A stretch of DNA of 64,000 nt from Calditrichota bacterium (GTDB lineage Bacteria > Zhuqueibacterota > Zhuqueibacteria > Zhuqueibacterales > Geothermadaptataceae): the NCBI GenBank assembly GCA_008501765.1, contig QQUE01000012.1, forward strand, positions 186,001-250,000, in the 5' to 3' direction. The position numbers were made by a program, and so were the translations under genes. The notes beneath the pieces are model-generated. The model was not told the origin of the DNA, made no database searches, and saw only the letters and a list, made by a program, of their open reading frames with translations. How positions within the stretch are numbered: position 1 is the first letter of the stretch; each line of letters opens with the position of its first letter. Of the stretch, positions 8,405-17,934 are shown piece after piece.

Positions 8405-11400
8405 TTAATTTTTCTTCAGTAAAATCTGCTTATTATCTTCCGCCACCACATCGTTATAGAATTTTTTAAACTCGATGTATTCATCAGGCTCAATAATTCC
8501 TTTTTTATGAATCAGTTTCCGCTGTGCCCGAATAGTGCCATTCTCAAATTCAAATGACAATTCAAAATCAGCTATATTTGAACTCAACTTCACTTTCTTT
8601 GGCAAATCGACAGGCGCGAATCCTTCTGGCAATTTTAACTCTATTTCCTGAATAAAATGATCTGCCCAGGGCCAAAAATAATAAGAATAATTTCGTTTAT
8701 CGTACGCCAGGCCGCGGTCTGTCTCCAATTTATCCGACCAGGGAATTTGCAGGAATTTAAATTGCCCGGCTTCATTGATATAATTCGGCACTTCAAAAGT
8801 GTATGAGTATGAAACTTCCGGGGACAATTGTTCGATATCGCCAACCACGAGTTTTGTCAGCTTCACATTGGGAAAATCGCGCGCCAGGGTGGCCGCCATC
8901 GACTTCTCACGTTCTTCCTGATTTTTCTCGCGATAGGCCCGCCGCAGCGAGGCTGTGATACTGCCGGAACGAACCACATCCACGGAGATGATAACGCTGT
9001 TATCTTCTTTCAGCGTAACCTTTGATTTCCGGGTCACTTTTTTCGGTAAAAATTTCTGCGCGTCCAGATGTTCCGGTTCGGTTTTGCCTTTTTTAATGAG
9101 CAAACTAAAGCTGTCCACATCCATCTCCGGCACGGTACCGACGGGATAATTATAAGCGGTTAAATCGAGGTATTTCAATCCCTTTTCTGTTTCGACGCCA
9201 GCGATACAATGATTGAACGCAATCGTCGGCAGCGCATTTCTATTCAGACCCTCGTCGCGCGTGTTCACCAAAACATGGTTGGCTTTTATTCCGGCTTCTT
9301 TCAGCATGGCGATATACAAAGTCGAGACATCTTTGCAGTCCCCAATTTTTGTCACCAAAACATCGCGCGCTTTTTGCGGAATGAGACCGGACTGCCGGAA
9401 CGGAATGCTGCTGTAGCGGATATTTTCCGTTATATAATCATAAATGATGCGGATTTTTTCTTCTTCCGAAATGTTCTTTTTATTTTGAAAAAGTTGCTGC
9501 ACTGTTTCCTGAATTTCGTAGGAACTTCGCGTTTTTGTGCGTGCCAAATCCAGATACCAATCTACCAGATATTGCCAATCCGGAATACTGGTAATGAACA
9601 GCATTTTGCCGACATCGCGCAAAATCGGCATGCCATATTCATAGCCGATAGAGGCTTCATTGGAGAGCGACCAGGTGTATAAAGTTCCATCGACGGTTTT
9701 CGTTTCGCGGGGTTCATCCGGCATGTTTTGCGTCCGGTGCTGAAATTCGAAACCATCCGGAACGAGCAAAGAATAGCGGATATGGGTGATCGGATGAAAA
9801 CGGTTGAAGTAGAATTCATCCCAAAAATGATTCGACAAACGGCCGCTGTAATAATTGCGTACACGCCATTTAATATAGATAAAATCATTTTCTTCAAGAG
9901 ATTTAAATACGATAAAATTACCGCTGACATCGGCTTTTATTTTTGAGCCGTCATTTTTAATGACCGTCGCTGTTTCAACGACCAGTTTTTCTGAAAACCG
10001 ATTGTTTGGAATCTGATATTCTTTGTAGTCATCAATTCCTGATTTTGTGAAAACACGCACCAGCAGTTCGTGTGCAGATTCCGATGCCCCCTTTTCATAC
10101 ACAACCCGGCGGTTGTCATCGAGAATAATAATAGCGGCAGCCCCATTGTAATCTGCTGCTTCAGGAGCGCTATCGATCCAGTTATTGATATCTCGCTCAC
10201 CAAAGTGGTGAAAAACATTCTTTTTGCCTTCGAGTTCGCGCAATTTATCCCGGGCTTCATAATTTGTAGGTAAATATTTCAGCGCATTGCGAAAAGCGGT
10301 TTTGGCCTCCGCATCAGCCAGTTTTAAGCGATAAATATCCCCCTGCTTTTCCCAATATTGCGAGCTGTTGGGGCAAATTCGAATCGCTTTATTGACCGAT
10401 TCCAGCGCTTTGTCGTAGCGCTGCATACTCTCATAAATGTTCGCCATATTGTAATGTTCGCCGGGTGCAGCCGTGGTTCTAATCAGTAATTTTTGTGAGA
10501 TTTCTTCCCATTTCTCAACCTGGGATGCCCGCAGATAAAAATCGGCCAGCGTTCGATATGCCACTTCAATATTCCGTTTCTTGAGGAAATTTTCAATCAA
10601 ACTGATCGCGGTTTCATAGCTACGATTTTTCTGGATGGAAATCGCCGCATTAAAATAGGTAAATGACCAGTTATCAGGATATTTTTCCATCGCTTCTTCG
10701 GCCGCCGCCATCATCTCATTTATTTGGCTTTTTTTGCTGTAAAGCTGAATTTGATGATTAAAAACGAGTTCAGAAGACGGCAACACCATATCGAGATCGG
10801 CGATCAAATTTTCCGCTTTGTCCCACTCCTCATTTTCAATGGCCTGGCTGATTTTAAAATCGAGAACATTTGGAATACGTTTATCGATAGCATATAATTT
10901 TTCGATCGTCGTTGAAATTTCATCATATTTCTCACCGCGCATGTAAGCCTCGAGAACATGCGACAAGACCATGGTATTTTCGGGAGCCAACTTGAGGGCG
11001 TCGCGCAAAACCAGCTCGGCTTCGATGGCTTTGTCATTGCGTAAATAGCTGTCTGCCAACAGCAGATAATTTTCTAAATGTGTCGGATTTTCTTTGATTT
11101 TATTTTTGAAAAAAACCTCGGCAAAATTTTCGATATTTTGAAAATGGGCACCGGGATTTTTTTTGTATTTTTTAGCTTCAATCGATGTTTTTAATCCTTC
11201 GACCGGTTTACCTGATGCATCCGTGATTCGCAGCATAAAATTGCAGCGTGTTATTTCTGAAAAACCACATTTTACCAGAACGCGGTTCCACCCCTTTTGC
11301 AATGTAGTTTCCACGATATAGGTATCGAGATCGTTATTGTTTTCATCAAAATATTCGATGACAAGTTGATCATTGAGGAAGGTTTTGAGTGAACCAGAAG

Positions 11401-12163
11401 TACCAACACGCAATTGTGCGGTCTGTTTTTTTGGAGAGTAAATAAATGTATTGGCATAAAACACCGATTCTCTGAAAGCAAAATAACGGCGAAAATCAAC
11501 CCAGCGATCCCGGCGCAGTTCCGGGATTTCAGACCACGTTGCCAAAACCCCGTTTTTTCCTTCGTAAGCCGCATCGCTTTTATATTCGAGCTCCGGGGGA
11601 AACTCATTCGCAAACCCTGAGGCAGAAATATTATCAAACGGGCCACAGACCGTCCAATCATCGATTGTTTGCAGGCGGGTAAAAGCGGCGGCTGATTTTT
11701 CATATTCAGCTCTGTCGAGATAATATTCACCCAGCATTTCATTGGCCATTGCTGATAGAACACCACCGCTGTCCGCCTTTTTGCTCAAATCAAGGTAAAG
11801 CTGTTCGATTCCCAGTTCGGGTTTATCCACATTTCCCTGAATTTTTGCGGTTATCCATTCGGCGTATAAATACGGATAAATGGTGCTCGTACTATCGTCC
11901 ATTATTCGCCGAAAAGCATACCAGGCGTCAACATCTTTCTGTTGCAGCGTGTAAAGAAATGACAAACCCACGTGGGCACGAATATTGTGTGGATTTTCGT
12001 GTATGGCCGAGAGAAATTTCTGTTCAACCAGTTCCTGGTTATTCTGTTGCCAGGCTTCCCATGCCTCCGTTACCAGCTTTTTACTCTTTTCTTCATTCGC
12101 GAAAACTGAGAATTTGAGTGTTATTAAAACAAGGTAAAACAGTATTTTAGTCATTCGTATCAT
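8405..12163 (-). CDS. Secreted TPR, DUF3857 and transglutaminase-like protein
   Basis: A 1252-residue exported protein with an N-terminal signal peptide (about 1-22). TPR-like helical repeats fill about residues 25-155 and 365-640, separated by a beta-rich stretch (about 165-330). A DUF3857 beta domain spans about 660-850. A transglutaminase-like cysteine-protease fold spans about 890-1010; its Cys is in TKIGDCKDVSTLYIAML, its His in AFNHCIAGVE and its Asp in KYLDLTAY, so the triad is intact. A C-terminal beta domain follows. DUF3857-transglutaminase proteins are frequent in the FCB group; physiological substrates are unknown and peptide bond cleavage or crosslinking at the envelope is the usual guess. 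It is monocistronic with its own terminator. Confidence 0.85.
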   Translation of the reverse strand: MIRMTKILFYLVLITLKFSVFANEEKSKKLVTEAWEAWQQNNQELVEQKFLSAIHENPHNIRAHVGLSFLYTLQQKDVDAWYAFRRIMDDSTSTIYPYLYAEWITAKIQGNVDKPELGIEQLYLDLSKKADSGGVLSAMANEMLGEYYLDRAEYEKSAAAFTRLQTIDDWTVCGPFDNISASGFANEFPPELEYKSDAAYEGKNGVLATWSEIPELRRDRWVDFRRYFAFRESVFYANTFIYSPKKQTAQLRVGTSGSLKTFLNDQLVIEYFDENNNDLDTYIVETTLQKGWNRVLVKCGFSEITRCNFMLRITDASGKPVEGLKTSIEAKKYKKNPGAHFQNIENFAEVFFKNKIKENPTHLENYLLLADSYLRNDKAIEAELVLRDALKLAPENTMVLSHVLEAYMRGEKYDEISTTIEKLYAIDKRIPNVLDFKISQAIENEEWDKAENLIADLDMVLPSSELVFNHQIQLYSKKSQINEMMAAAEEAMEKYPDNWSFTYFNAAISIQKNRSYETAISLIENFLKKRNIEVAYRTLADFYLRASQVEKWEEISQKLLIRTTAAPGEHYNMANIYESMQRYDKALESVNKAIRICPNSSQYWEKQGDIYRLKLADAEAKTAFRNALKYLPTNYEARDKLRELEGKKNVFHHFGERDINNWIDSAPEAADYNGAAAIIILDDNRRVVYEKGASESAHELLVRVFTKSGIDDYKEYQIPNNRFSEKLVVETATVIKNDGSKIKADVSGNFIVFKSLEENDFIYIKWRVRNYYSGRLSNHFWDEFYFNRFHPITHIRYSLLVPDGFEFQHRTQNMPDEPRETKTVDGTLYTWSLSNEASIGYEYGMPILRDVGKMLFITSIPDWQYLVDWYLDLARTKTRSSYEIQETVQQLFQNKKNISEEEKIRIIYDYITENIRYSSIPFRQSGLIPQKARDVLVTKIGDCKDVSTLYIAMLKEAGIKANHVLVNTRDEGLNRNALPTIAFNHCIAGVETEKGLKYLDLTAYNYPVGTVPEMDVDSFSLLIKKGKTEPEHLDAQKFLPKKVTRKSKVTLKEDNSVIISVDVVRSGSITASLRRAYREKNQEEREKSMAATLARDFPNVKLTKLVVGDIEQLSPEVSYSYTFEVPNYINEAGQFKFLQIPWSDKLETDRGLAYDKRNYSYYFWPWADHFIQEIELKLPEGFAPVDLPKKVKLSSNIADFELSFEFENGTIRAQRKLIHKKGIIEPDEYIEFKKFYNDVVAEDNKQILLKKN

Positions 12164-12312
12164 TATTCGATTATTCCTTAAGAATTATAAAACATTTGTG
12201 ATCAAAATTTAGACTCTGTTCTTCCGCCTGCCAGGGATATCTTTAGACGAAGTAAACTGCAGGCGAGTTCTGTTCGTTCGAAAATTTCGGAAAAAATCAG
12301 TCGAGATTTAGC

Positions 12313-12471
12313 GTGAGTTCGATGAAAGCTGTAACATTCTTTACCAAGCATAACTAAAATAGAGCGAAGGCGTCTCGCCGAGCGTTTCGTGCGTTATCCT
12401 CGGCGGGACGCCTTCGGACTATATCTTATGATTAATTCGTTTTGTCCCAATTCTTCTTTTACCGAATTCAC
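12313..12471 (-). repeat. 159-bp MITE-like element, copy 1
   Basis: This segment is the reverse complement of 62190-62348, with the same length and only scattered differences. The ends are GTGAGTTCGAT and a diverged GAATTCAC. The centre is a strong hairpin, with GCGAAGGCGTCTCGCCGAG facing CTCGGCGGGACGCCTTCG. It has no coding capacity. Matched ends plus a conserved internal hairpin suggest a nonautonomous mobile element. Confidence 0.8.
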
Positions 12472-12558
12472 GTTAGATTTAGCAATCGAAATATTGCAAA
12501 TATTATAAAGCATGTATCGATTGTTTTATTCCATCTTCTCGAATGAACTAAACCACAA

Positions 12559-12863
12559 GACTGAAAGTCCATTATTCAAGCATTAAATTTTCATAATTTG
12601 TAAGCCATCTTTTTCAATTGGTCATTAAAATGATCTTTCCCCCAGCGCCTACGCTAAACAGGAAATGCTTTTATTGGCCACAGATTAACACCGATGAAAC
12701 ACGGATTTTTTAAACCCGATAAAATCTGTGTTCAATCAGTGTAAATCAGTGGCTGATGTTTCTTCAATTCAATATTTGCATTGCATCTTTATTTTTTATG
12801 GCATTAACTGAAAGTCTTGCGCTGGAAGCGCATAGTTTTAAACTAGCGCGCAGAAACAATAAA
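12559..12863 (+). repeat. 305-bp dispersed direct repeat, copy 1
   Basis: Nearly identical to 51467-51771 in the same orientation; by eye I find four substitutions in 305 bases and no gap. It contains a hairpin GGACT-GAA-AGTCC at its left edge, a palindrome of the CCACAGATTAACAC / GTAAATCAGTGGC family in the middle (about 12677-12753), and a TGCGCTGGAAGCGCA hairpin near its right end. The flanks differ between copies. It encodes no plausible protein. Confidence 0.9.
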
Positions 12864-12970
12864 CTCAGGGCTGTCGATCACTTCGTGCATTCTCCCCTGA
12901 AACTTGCTGACTGGCACTCTATAATTTCCAGTGAACAATATCTTGTTTACCCTTCATTTTATCAAGGCTT

Positions 12971-13008
12971 TTTACAAAATAATACATAAAAAGTCTTTAT
13001 TTTGTAAA
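12971..13008. other. AT-rich perfect hairpin
   Basis: TTTACAAAATAA (12971-12982) and TTATTTTGTAAA (12997-13008) are perfect 12-base inverted copies around a 14-base loop. No gene ends nearby on either strand, so a terminator role is doubtful. Confidence 0.4.
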
Positions 13009-13314
13009 TTTAATTCTTAATATATGCGAATTGAATGGCGTTCATTTTAAAATAATACCTGATTTCAGCTCAGAAGCAATTAGAGAACAAGATGAATTTA
13101 AATACATATATATTGCGTTTTACGGCCAAATTTGTTACTATCTCACCTCTTAAATTCACAGATATTGGTTTTCGGCGCATTCACTTCTTCGATTATGCTA
13201 ATATCACAGCATAATTTAATTAATCCCGGACATGATTCGAGTTGATTTTACGTGATTTGAGAAAAATCTCCGGGGGAAAATACGTGCAATAGATGAAAAT
13301 TAGTGGAGTTCTGA

Positions 13315-14262
13315 ATGATAAAATTTAATCCTGACTATTGGGCTGTTATTTTAGGCGGCTCCAGCGGATTTGGCCTGGCAACGGCAAAAAAGTTGAGCCA
13401 GCATGGGATGAATATCTGCATTGTTCACCGCGACCGCCGCGGGGCAATGAAAAACATTGAGCCGGAATTTGAGAGCATCCGTAAATCAGGTGTGAAATTC
13501 CTTGCCTGCAATATAAATGCGCTGACCGATGAAGGCCGCGCTGAGGTGATTGCACAATTAAAGACAGCAATGGGCGAAAATGGCCGCGTGCGGGCGTTGT
13601 TACATTCGATCGCATTTGGCAACTTGAAACTCATGGTGCAGGAACCCGATTCGATCAAAGAAAAGCATCAGGGACTGCTGTCGAGTTTAAGTGAAAAATT
13701 TGGTGTTGATGCCGCCGAACTGCAAACTGAAATTGATGCTCTGTTCGAGGCTGGTCATGAAGAATTAGCCGGCATTGCCACCCCGCCGACCTACAGTAAT
13801 TCCGAGTTGCTCGGCGATGAGGATTTTGCCCTGACACTTTATAGCATGGGCACGAGTTTATCGAGTTGGGTGCAGGATTTGTTTGCAGAAAAAATGTTTG
13901 CAACCGATGCGCGCATTTTTGGTCTTACCAGCGAAGGCAACGAAATCGCATGGAAGGGATATGCGGCAGTCGCAGCGGCAAAAACTGCGCTTGAGGCTGT
14001 TTCCCGCGCCATCGCGAAAGAATACGCACCCTATGGAATACGCTCAAATATAATTCAAGCCGGGGTAACAGATACACCAGCGCTGCGCTTAATCCCCGGC
14101 AATGCCCATCTCAAAGCCGGAGCCAGAAAACGCAATCCCTACAAACGGCTGACAACCCCGGAAGATGTCGCTAATTTTATATTCCTCCTGTGCCAGGACG
14201 AAGCCGGTTGGGCAAACGGGAACATCATTCGCGTCGATGGCGGCGAGCATATCAGCGGATAA
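13315..14262 (+). CDS. SDR-family enoyl-ACP reductase-like protein
   Basis: A 315-residue short-chain dehydrogenase with a GGSSGFGLATAKKL nucleotide loop (about residues 14-27) and the catalytic WKGYAAVAAAKTALE helix. Here Tyr and Lys are six residues apart (YX6K), the spacing of FabI/FabL enoyl reductases rather than the YX3K of FabG. It ends NGNIIRVDGGEHISG, typical of the class. An insertion of about 60 residues around 110-170 makes it longer than FabI (about 260). As first gene of the fatty-acid cluster it probably performs the final reduction of each elongation cycle. A FabG-like role is less likely given the spacing. Confidence 0.75.
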   Translation: MIKFNPDYWAVILGGSSGFGLATAKKLSQHGMNICIVHRDRRGAMKNIEPEFESIRKSGVKFLACNINALTDEGRAEVIAQLKTAMGENGRVRALLHSIAFGNLKLMVQEPDSIKEKHQGLLSSLSEKFGVDAAELQTEIDALFEAGHEELAGIATPPTYSNSELLGDEDFALTLYSMGTSLSSWVQDLFAEKMFATDARIFGLTSEGNEIAWKGYAAVAAAKTALEAVSRAIAKEYAPYGIRSNIIQAGVTDTPALRLIPGNAHLKAGARKRNPYKRLTTPEDVANFIFLLCQDEAGWANGNIIRVDGGEHISG

Positions 14263-14288
14263 ATTTCAATTTAAAAAGAGAATAAATT

Positions 14289-15284
14289 ATGATATACATC
14301 CACGGCATCGGCCATTTCCACCCTAAAAACGTAATCGATAATGCTTTCCTCGAAAGTCTGGATATTGGAACAAACGACGATTGGATCATGGAACGCGTTG
14401 GCATCGCATCGCGGCGGACTATTTTACCACTGGATTACATTCGCAAAACACACAACAAAGACATGCGGGCTGCTTACGAAGCTTCCGATTTTACCAATGC
14501 GCAAACAGGGGCATTCGCGGCGGAAAAAGCCATCGCGGCTGCTGGTATTTCGAAAGAAGATATCGGCATGGTGATCGCTGGCGGCTGCACACCGGAATAC
14601 GCAACCCCGGCCGAAGCTGCCACCGTTTCCTGCGAACTTGGAATCGAAAAGCCATGTTACGATATCAATTCAGCCTGCAGTACCTTTGGCGCTCAAATCA
14701 ACAATATTTCCGGAATGCGCCCCGAAGCCCTGCCAGAATATATTCTGCTGGTGATCAATGAAAATAGCACCCGCTCGGTTGACTATTCAGACCGTAGCGC
14801 TGCGGTATTGTGGGGAGACGGTTCCTGCGCACTGGTTATTTCCACGCGTATTCCGGGCCCGGCACAAATAAATTTCAGCACGCTCACTTCCAGTCCGGCT
14901 GGATGGAAAAAAGTAATCGTTCACAGAATGGATCATTTTACTCAGGAAGGCAAAACGGTGCAGACTTTTGCCATAAAAAGAACCATCCGTCTGTACCGGG
15001 AAATAATGGAAAAGTTTTCCGATGAGCACAAAAAAATATATTTTATTTCCCATCAGGCCAATTTGCGCATGCTGGAATCGGTATGCAACCGCTGTGAAAT
15101 TCCAGATCACCTGCACTTGTTTAACGTCGATCAATTTGGCAATACCGGCGCCGCTGGTGCGCCAACCGTTTTAAATCAAAATTGGTCTGATTTTAAAACC
15201 GGAGACGCAGTCGCCTTAATTGTTGTTGGCGCTGGACTTTCCTGGTCCAGCATGTTTATCGAATTTAACGAACTTAAAAAATAG
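14289..15284 (+). CDS. 3-oxoacyl-ACP synthase III-like (FabH/KAS III)
   Basis: A 331-residue thiolase-fold condensing enzyme with the complete KAS III triad: Cys in DINSACSTFGAQ (about residue 130), His in YFISHQANLRMLE (about 257) and Asn in DQFGNTGAAGAPT (about 287). KAS III primes fatty-acid synthesis by condensing an acyl-CoA with malonyl-ACP. It lies 26 bp after the reductase gene with an AAAGAG ribosome site. The divergent sequence and cluster membership suggest it primes a dedicated chain or acts on a special starter; this is inference. Confidence 0.85.
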   Translation: MIYIHGIGHFHPKNVIDNAFLESLDIGTNDDWIMERVGIASRRTILPLDYIRKTHNKDMRAAYEASDFTNAQTGAFAAEKAIAAAGISKEDIGMVIAGGCTPEYATPAEAATVSCELGIEKPCYDINSACSTFGAQINNISGMRPEALPEYILLVINENSTRSVDYSDRSAAVLWGDGSCALVISTRIPGPAQINFSTLTSSPAGWKKVIVHRMDHFTQEGKTVQTFAIKRTIRLYREIMEKFSDEHKKIYFISHQANLRMLESVCNRCEIPDHLHLFNVDQFGNTGAAGAPTVLNQNWSDFKTGDAVALIVVGAGLSWSSMFIEFNELKK

Positions 15285-15291
15285 TGAAAAT

Positions 15292-15885
15292 ATGAAATAT
15301 TCCGAGTTTCTCGAACGCAATCATTATACAAAAGAAGACCTGCTCGCCTTTGCCTATGGCCGTCTCGTTGACGATCCGCCGGAAGAATTTTCCCGCTTGC
15401 CGGCGCCGCCATTTATGATGATGGACCGCATTCTTGAGCTGGAAAGAAAAGGCCGCCGGGGCCGAATTGTGGCTGAGCAGGATATTCAACTGGATGCCTG
15501 GTTTTTTCAGTGCCATTTTAACGGCGATCCGGTGCAACCCGGCTGTCTCGGTGTTGATGCAATCTGGCAACTTCTCGGTTTTTATTGCGTCTGCAACGGC
15601 AGTATCGGGAACGGGCGGGCGCTCGGCTGTAAAGAAGTTTCCTTTGATGGTCAAATCCGGCCACACAATAAAATTGTACGCTATGAAATAGATGTGCGCC
15701 GTTATAGCGTTTTGCAGGGCGGCAAAACTTCTTTGGTCATCGGCAACGGAAAAGTGCTTGTGGATGGCGAGTTAATCTATACTGTGAATGATGCAAAAGT
15801 CGGTATTTTCACTGGAATCGCCTACACCGATTATCCGGCAAAATCAAAAAACGCTGTTGGTGGCATAATTACGAGAGATATTTAA
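15292..15885 (+). CDS. FabA-like 3-hydroxyacyl-ACP dehydratase/isomerase
   Basis: A 197-residue single hotdog protein. The FabA active-site block CHFNGDPVQPGCLGVDAIWQ (about residues 71-90) carries the catalytic His and, ten or so residues on, the Asp of GVDA that distinguishes FabA from FabZ (Glu). FabA dehydrates 3-hydroxyacyl-ACP and can isomerise trans-2 to cis-3 decenoyl-ACP, the entry to anaerobic unsaturated fatty-acid synthesis. I chose the ATG at 15292, seven bases after the fabH-like stop, over an upstream frame start inside that gene. The stop shares one base with the next start (TAATG). Confidence 0.88.
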   Translation: MKYSEFLERNHYTKEDLLAFAYGRLVDDPPEEFSRLPAPPFMMMDRILELERKGRRGRIVAEQDIQLDAWFFQCHFNGDPVQPGCLGVDAIWQLLGFYCVCNGSIGNGRALGCKEVSFDGQIRPHNKIVRYEIDVRRYSVLQGGKTSLVIGNGKVLVDGELIYTVNDAKVGIFTGIAYTDYPAKSKNAVGGIITRDI

Positions 15886-16343
15886 TGGCATTTTCCAAAG
15901 AAGAAATTCTCCAACTGGTGCCACAGCAAAGCCCTTTTCGTTTCATCGATGAAATTATTGAACTCGATGAAGAAGGCATCGTCGCGACGTATACTTTTAA
16001 GAAAGATGAGTCATTTTATGCTGGTCACTTTCCGGGAAATCCCATTACACCCGGTGTAATTTTGCTCGAAACCATGGCACAAACAGGTGTTGTCGCTTTT
16101 GGTCTCTACCTGGCAAGTCAAACCATGTCATTGGCTGAAATAAAAAAGACGCTCACCGTGTTTACTGACGCCGAAGTTGAATTTACCGGCATGGTGCGTC
16201 CGGGAGAAAAAGTTATTATCAAAGCAAAAAAGAAATTTTTCCGCCGATTGAAACTGAAAGCCGAAGCCTCCATCACGCTGGAAAATGGGGACGTCGTCTG
16301 CAGCGGAACAATCGCCGGAATAGGAGTCAAATCAGATGGTTAG
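15885..16343 (+). CDS. FabZ-like 3-hydroxyacyl-ACP dehydratase
   Basis: A 152-residue hotdog protein with the FabZ signature AGHFPGNPITPGVILLETMAQ (catalytic His and Glu, about residues 46-65) after the usual SPFRFIDEIIELDEE start. It removes water from 3-hydroxyacyl-ACP. Having FabA and FabZ types side by side suggests one works on chain elongation in general and the other on a chosen step such as unsaturation. It overlaps fabA by one base and the KAS gene by eight, so the three are surely co-translated. Confidence 0.88.
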   Translation: MAFSKEEILQLVPQQSPFRFIDEIIELDEEGIVATYTFKKDESFYAGHFPGNPITPGVILLETMAQTGVVAFGLYLASQTMSLAEIKKTLTVFTDAEVEFTGMVRPGEKVIIKAKKKFFRRLKLKAEASITLENGDVVCSGTIAGIGVKSDG

Positions 16344-17613
16344 AAATAGAGTTGTCATCACCGGAATGGGTATCATCGCGCCGAACGGGCATGGATTACC
16401 GGCATTTGAATTAGCGCTGCGAGATGGATTTTCCGGAATTCAAACAGTAGAAGATTTAGTTGAACATAAATTTGGCTGCCAGGTTGGGGGAATTCCACAA
16501 AATGTTGATGAAATCAGCCCAAAATATTTTACAGAAGAACAGCTACTGGCAATGAATACCGGCATTACTTACGCCGGTATTGCTGCCATCGATGCCTGGC
16601 GCGACGCAGGTTTTGAAGTTCCGGACGCCGAAGGTGAAACTGTGGATTGGGACACCGGGGCGATCGTTGGAACGGGAATTGGCGGAGTCGACACGATCGG
16701 TGAAAAAATTGTTCCTTTTACCGATGCGAAAAAAGTGCGGCGGCTCGGCAGTACAGCTGTTGAGCAGGCGATGGCCAGTGGAATTTCAGCAAAAATTAGC
16801 GGCTGGTTGGCCCTGGGAAATCAGGTTACCACCAACAGCAGCGCATGCAGCACCGGAACCGAAGCGATAATCGATTCATACTATCGCATTCGCAGCGGCC
16901 TGGCAAAACGCATGTTAGCCGGCGGCGCGGAAGGCAGTTCTCGCTACTGCTGGGCTGGATTTGATGCCATGCGTGTTTTAAACCGGACGAAGAATGATGC
17001 ACCCGAACAGGCATCGCGGCCGATGAGCGCCTCAGCAGCCGGATTTATTCCCGGATCGGGCGCCGGCATTCTAATGCTCGAAAGTCTGGAAAGCGCACAA
17101 GCGCGCGGCGCAAAAATTTATGCAGAAATCATTGGCGGCATGATCAATTGCGGCGGCCACCGGATGGGTGGCAGCATGACAGCCCCAAATCCTACCGGCG
17201 TTCAGCGTTGTGTCCGCGGCGCTCTGGCCGACGCCAATATTTCAGGCAAAGATGTGGATGCAATAAATGGCCATTTAACAGCCACTTTTGCCGATCCCCA
17301 CGAAATAAAAAATTGGCAAAACGCGCTCGAAGTGACGCCGGATCAACTGCCATTGGTCAATTCAACAAAATCATTGATTGGCCATGGGCTTGGCGCAGCG
17401 GGTGGCTTGGAATCCGTTGCCTGCGTTTTGCAAGTTGCAAAAGGTTTTGTGCATGGATCTTTAAATTGCGAAGACTTGCACGAAGATATCCAACCCTACG
17501 CACAGAGCATTGTTCATGAAACAAAAGATGTAGATATAGAAATTCTCGCCAAGGCCAGTTTCGGTTTTGGCGATGTCAATGCCTGCACCATCTATAAAAA
17601 ATGGCGTGCATAA
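16336..17613 (+). CDS. Beta-ketoacyl-ACP synthase (FabF/FabB type)
   Basis: A 425-residue condensing enzyme with the C-H-H triad of KAS I/II: Cys in NSSACSTGTEAI (about residue 173), His in INGHLTATFADPHE (about 313) and His in STKSLIGHGLGAAGG (about 347). It elongates acyl-ACP with malonyl-ACP. The first His motif reads NGHLTAT rather than the standard NAHGTST, so it belongs to a divergent branch and not to the housekeeping FabF. The start overlaps fabZ by eight bases; the ACP gene follows after 69 bp. Confidence 0.88.
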   Translation: MVRNRVVITGMGIIAPNGHGLPAFELALRDGFSGIQTVEDLVEHKFGCQVGGIPQNVDEISPKYFTEEQLLAMNTGITYAGIAAIDAWRDAGFEVPDAEGETVDWDTGAIVGTGIGGVDTIGEKIVPFTDAKKVRRLGSTAVEQAMASGISAKISGWLALGNQVTTNSSACSTGTEAIIDSYYRIRSGLAKRMLAGGAEGSSRYCWAGFDAMRVLNRTKNDAPEQASRPMSASAAGFIPGSGAGILMLESLESAQARGAKIYAEIIGGMINCGGHRMGGSMTAPNPTGVQRCVRGALADANISGKDVDAINGHLTATFADPHEIKNWQNALEVTPDQLPLVNSTKSLIGHGLGAAGGLESVACVLQVAKGFVHGSLNCEDLHEDIQPYAQSIVHETKDVDIEILAKASFGFGDVNACTIYKKWRA

Positions 17614-17682
17614 TTCACATAATTTTATTATAATCTAAAAAACAATTAATAATATAACAAATAGCTCAGAAAAGGAAGTAAA

Positions 17683-17928
17683 ATGACGAAAGAAGAAGTA
17701 TTGGGAAAAGTTGTGGAAATTTTGAAAAAATATAGCAAAGCCGATGTTGCTGAGGATGCTATCAAAATGGAAACGACAATTCTGGATGACTTAAAAGTAA
17801 ACTCTGCCCGCCTGGTAGATATCGTTCTCGATTTTGAAGATACATTTGATATCGAAGTTGAAGACGATGACGCTGATAAAGTGCGTACCGTGGGTGATGG
17901 TGTTGAACTTATTTTAGCGAAAATCTAA
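17683..17928 (+). CDS. Acyl carrier protein, divergent
   Basis: An 81-residue acidic helical protein with the ACP shape. The phosphopantetheine site reads LKVNSARLVDIVLDFED: Ser is present (about residue 47), but the canonical DSL is replaced by NSA. The helix II acid patch (DFEDTFDIEVEDDDA) is kept. A dedicated carrier with a variant site fits the divergent KAS and dehydratases around it. GGAAG lies eight bases before the ATG, and the acyltransferase gene begins six bases after the stop. Confidence 0.85.
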   Translation: MTKEEVLGKVVEILKKYSKADVAEDAIKMETTILDDLKVNSARLVDIVLDFEDTFDIEVEDDDADKVRTVGDGVELILAKI

Positions 17929-17934
17929 TAATAT

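Larger units (their letters stand above)
12164..13314. other. Long intergenic region with three repeat structures
   Basis: The 1151-bp gap between divergent genes holds two dispersed repeats (12313-12471 and 12559-12863) and an AT-rich hairpin (12971-13008), listed separately. I see no protein-coding or RNA gene. The promoter of the fatty-acid cluster should lie within about 13150-13314, but no canonical -35/-10 pair stands out. Confidence 0.6.

Noticed and set aside
12756-12989. 77-codon frame starting in the 305-bp repeat
   Set aside because: The second repeat copy does not keep the frame beyond the repeat, and there is no ribosome site.
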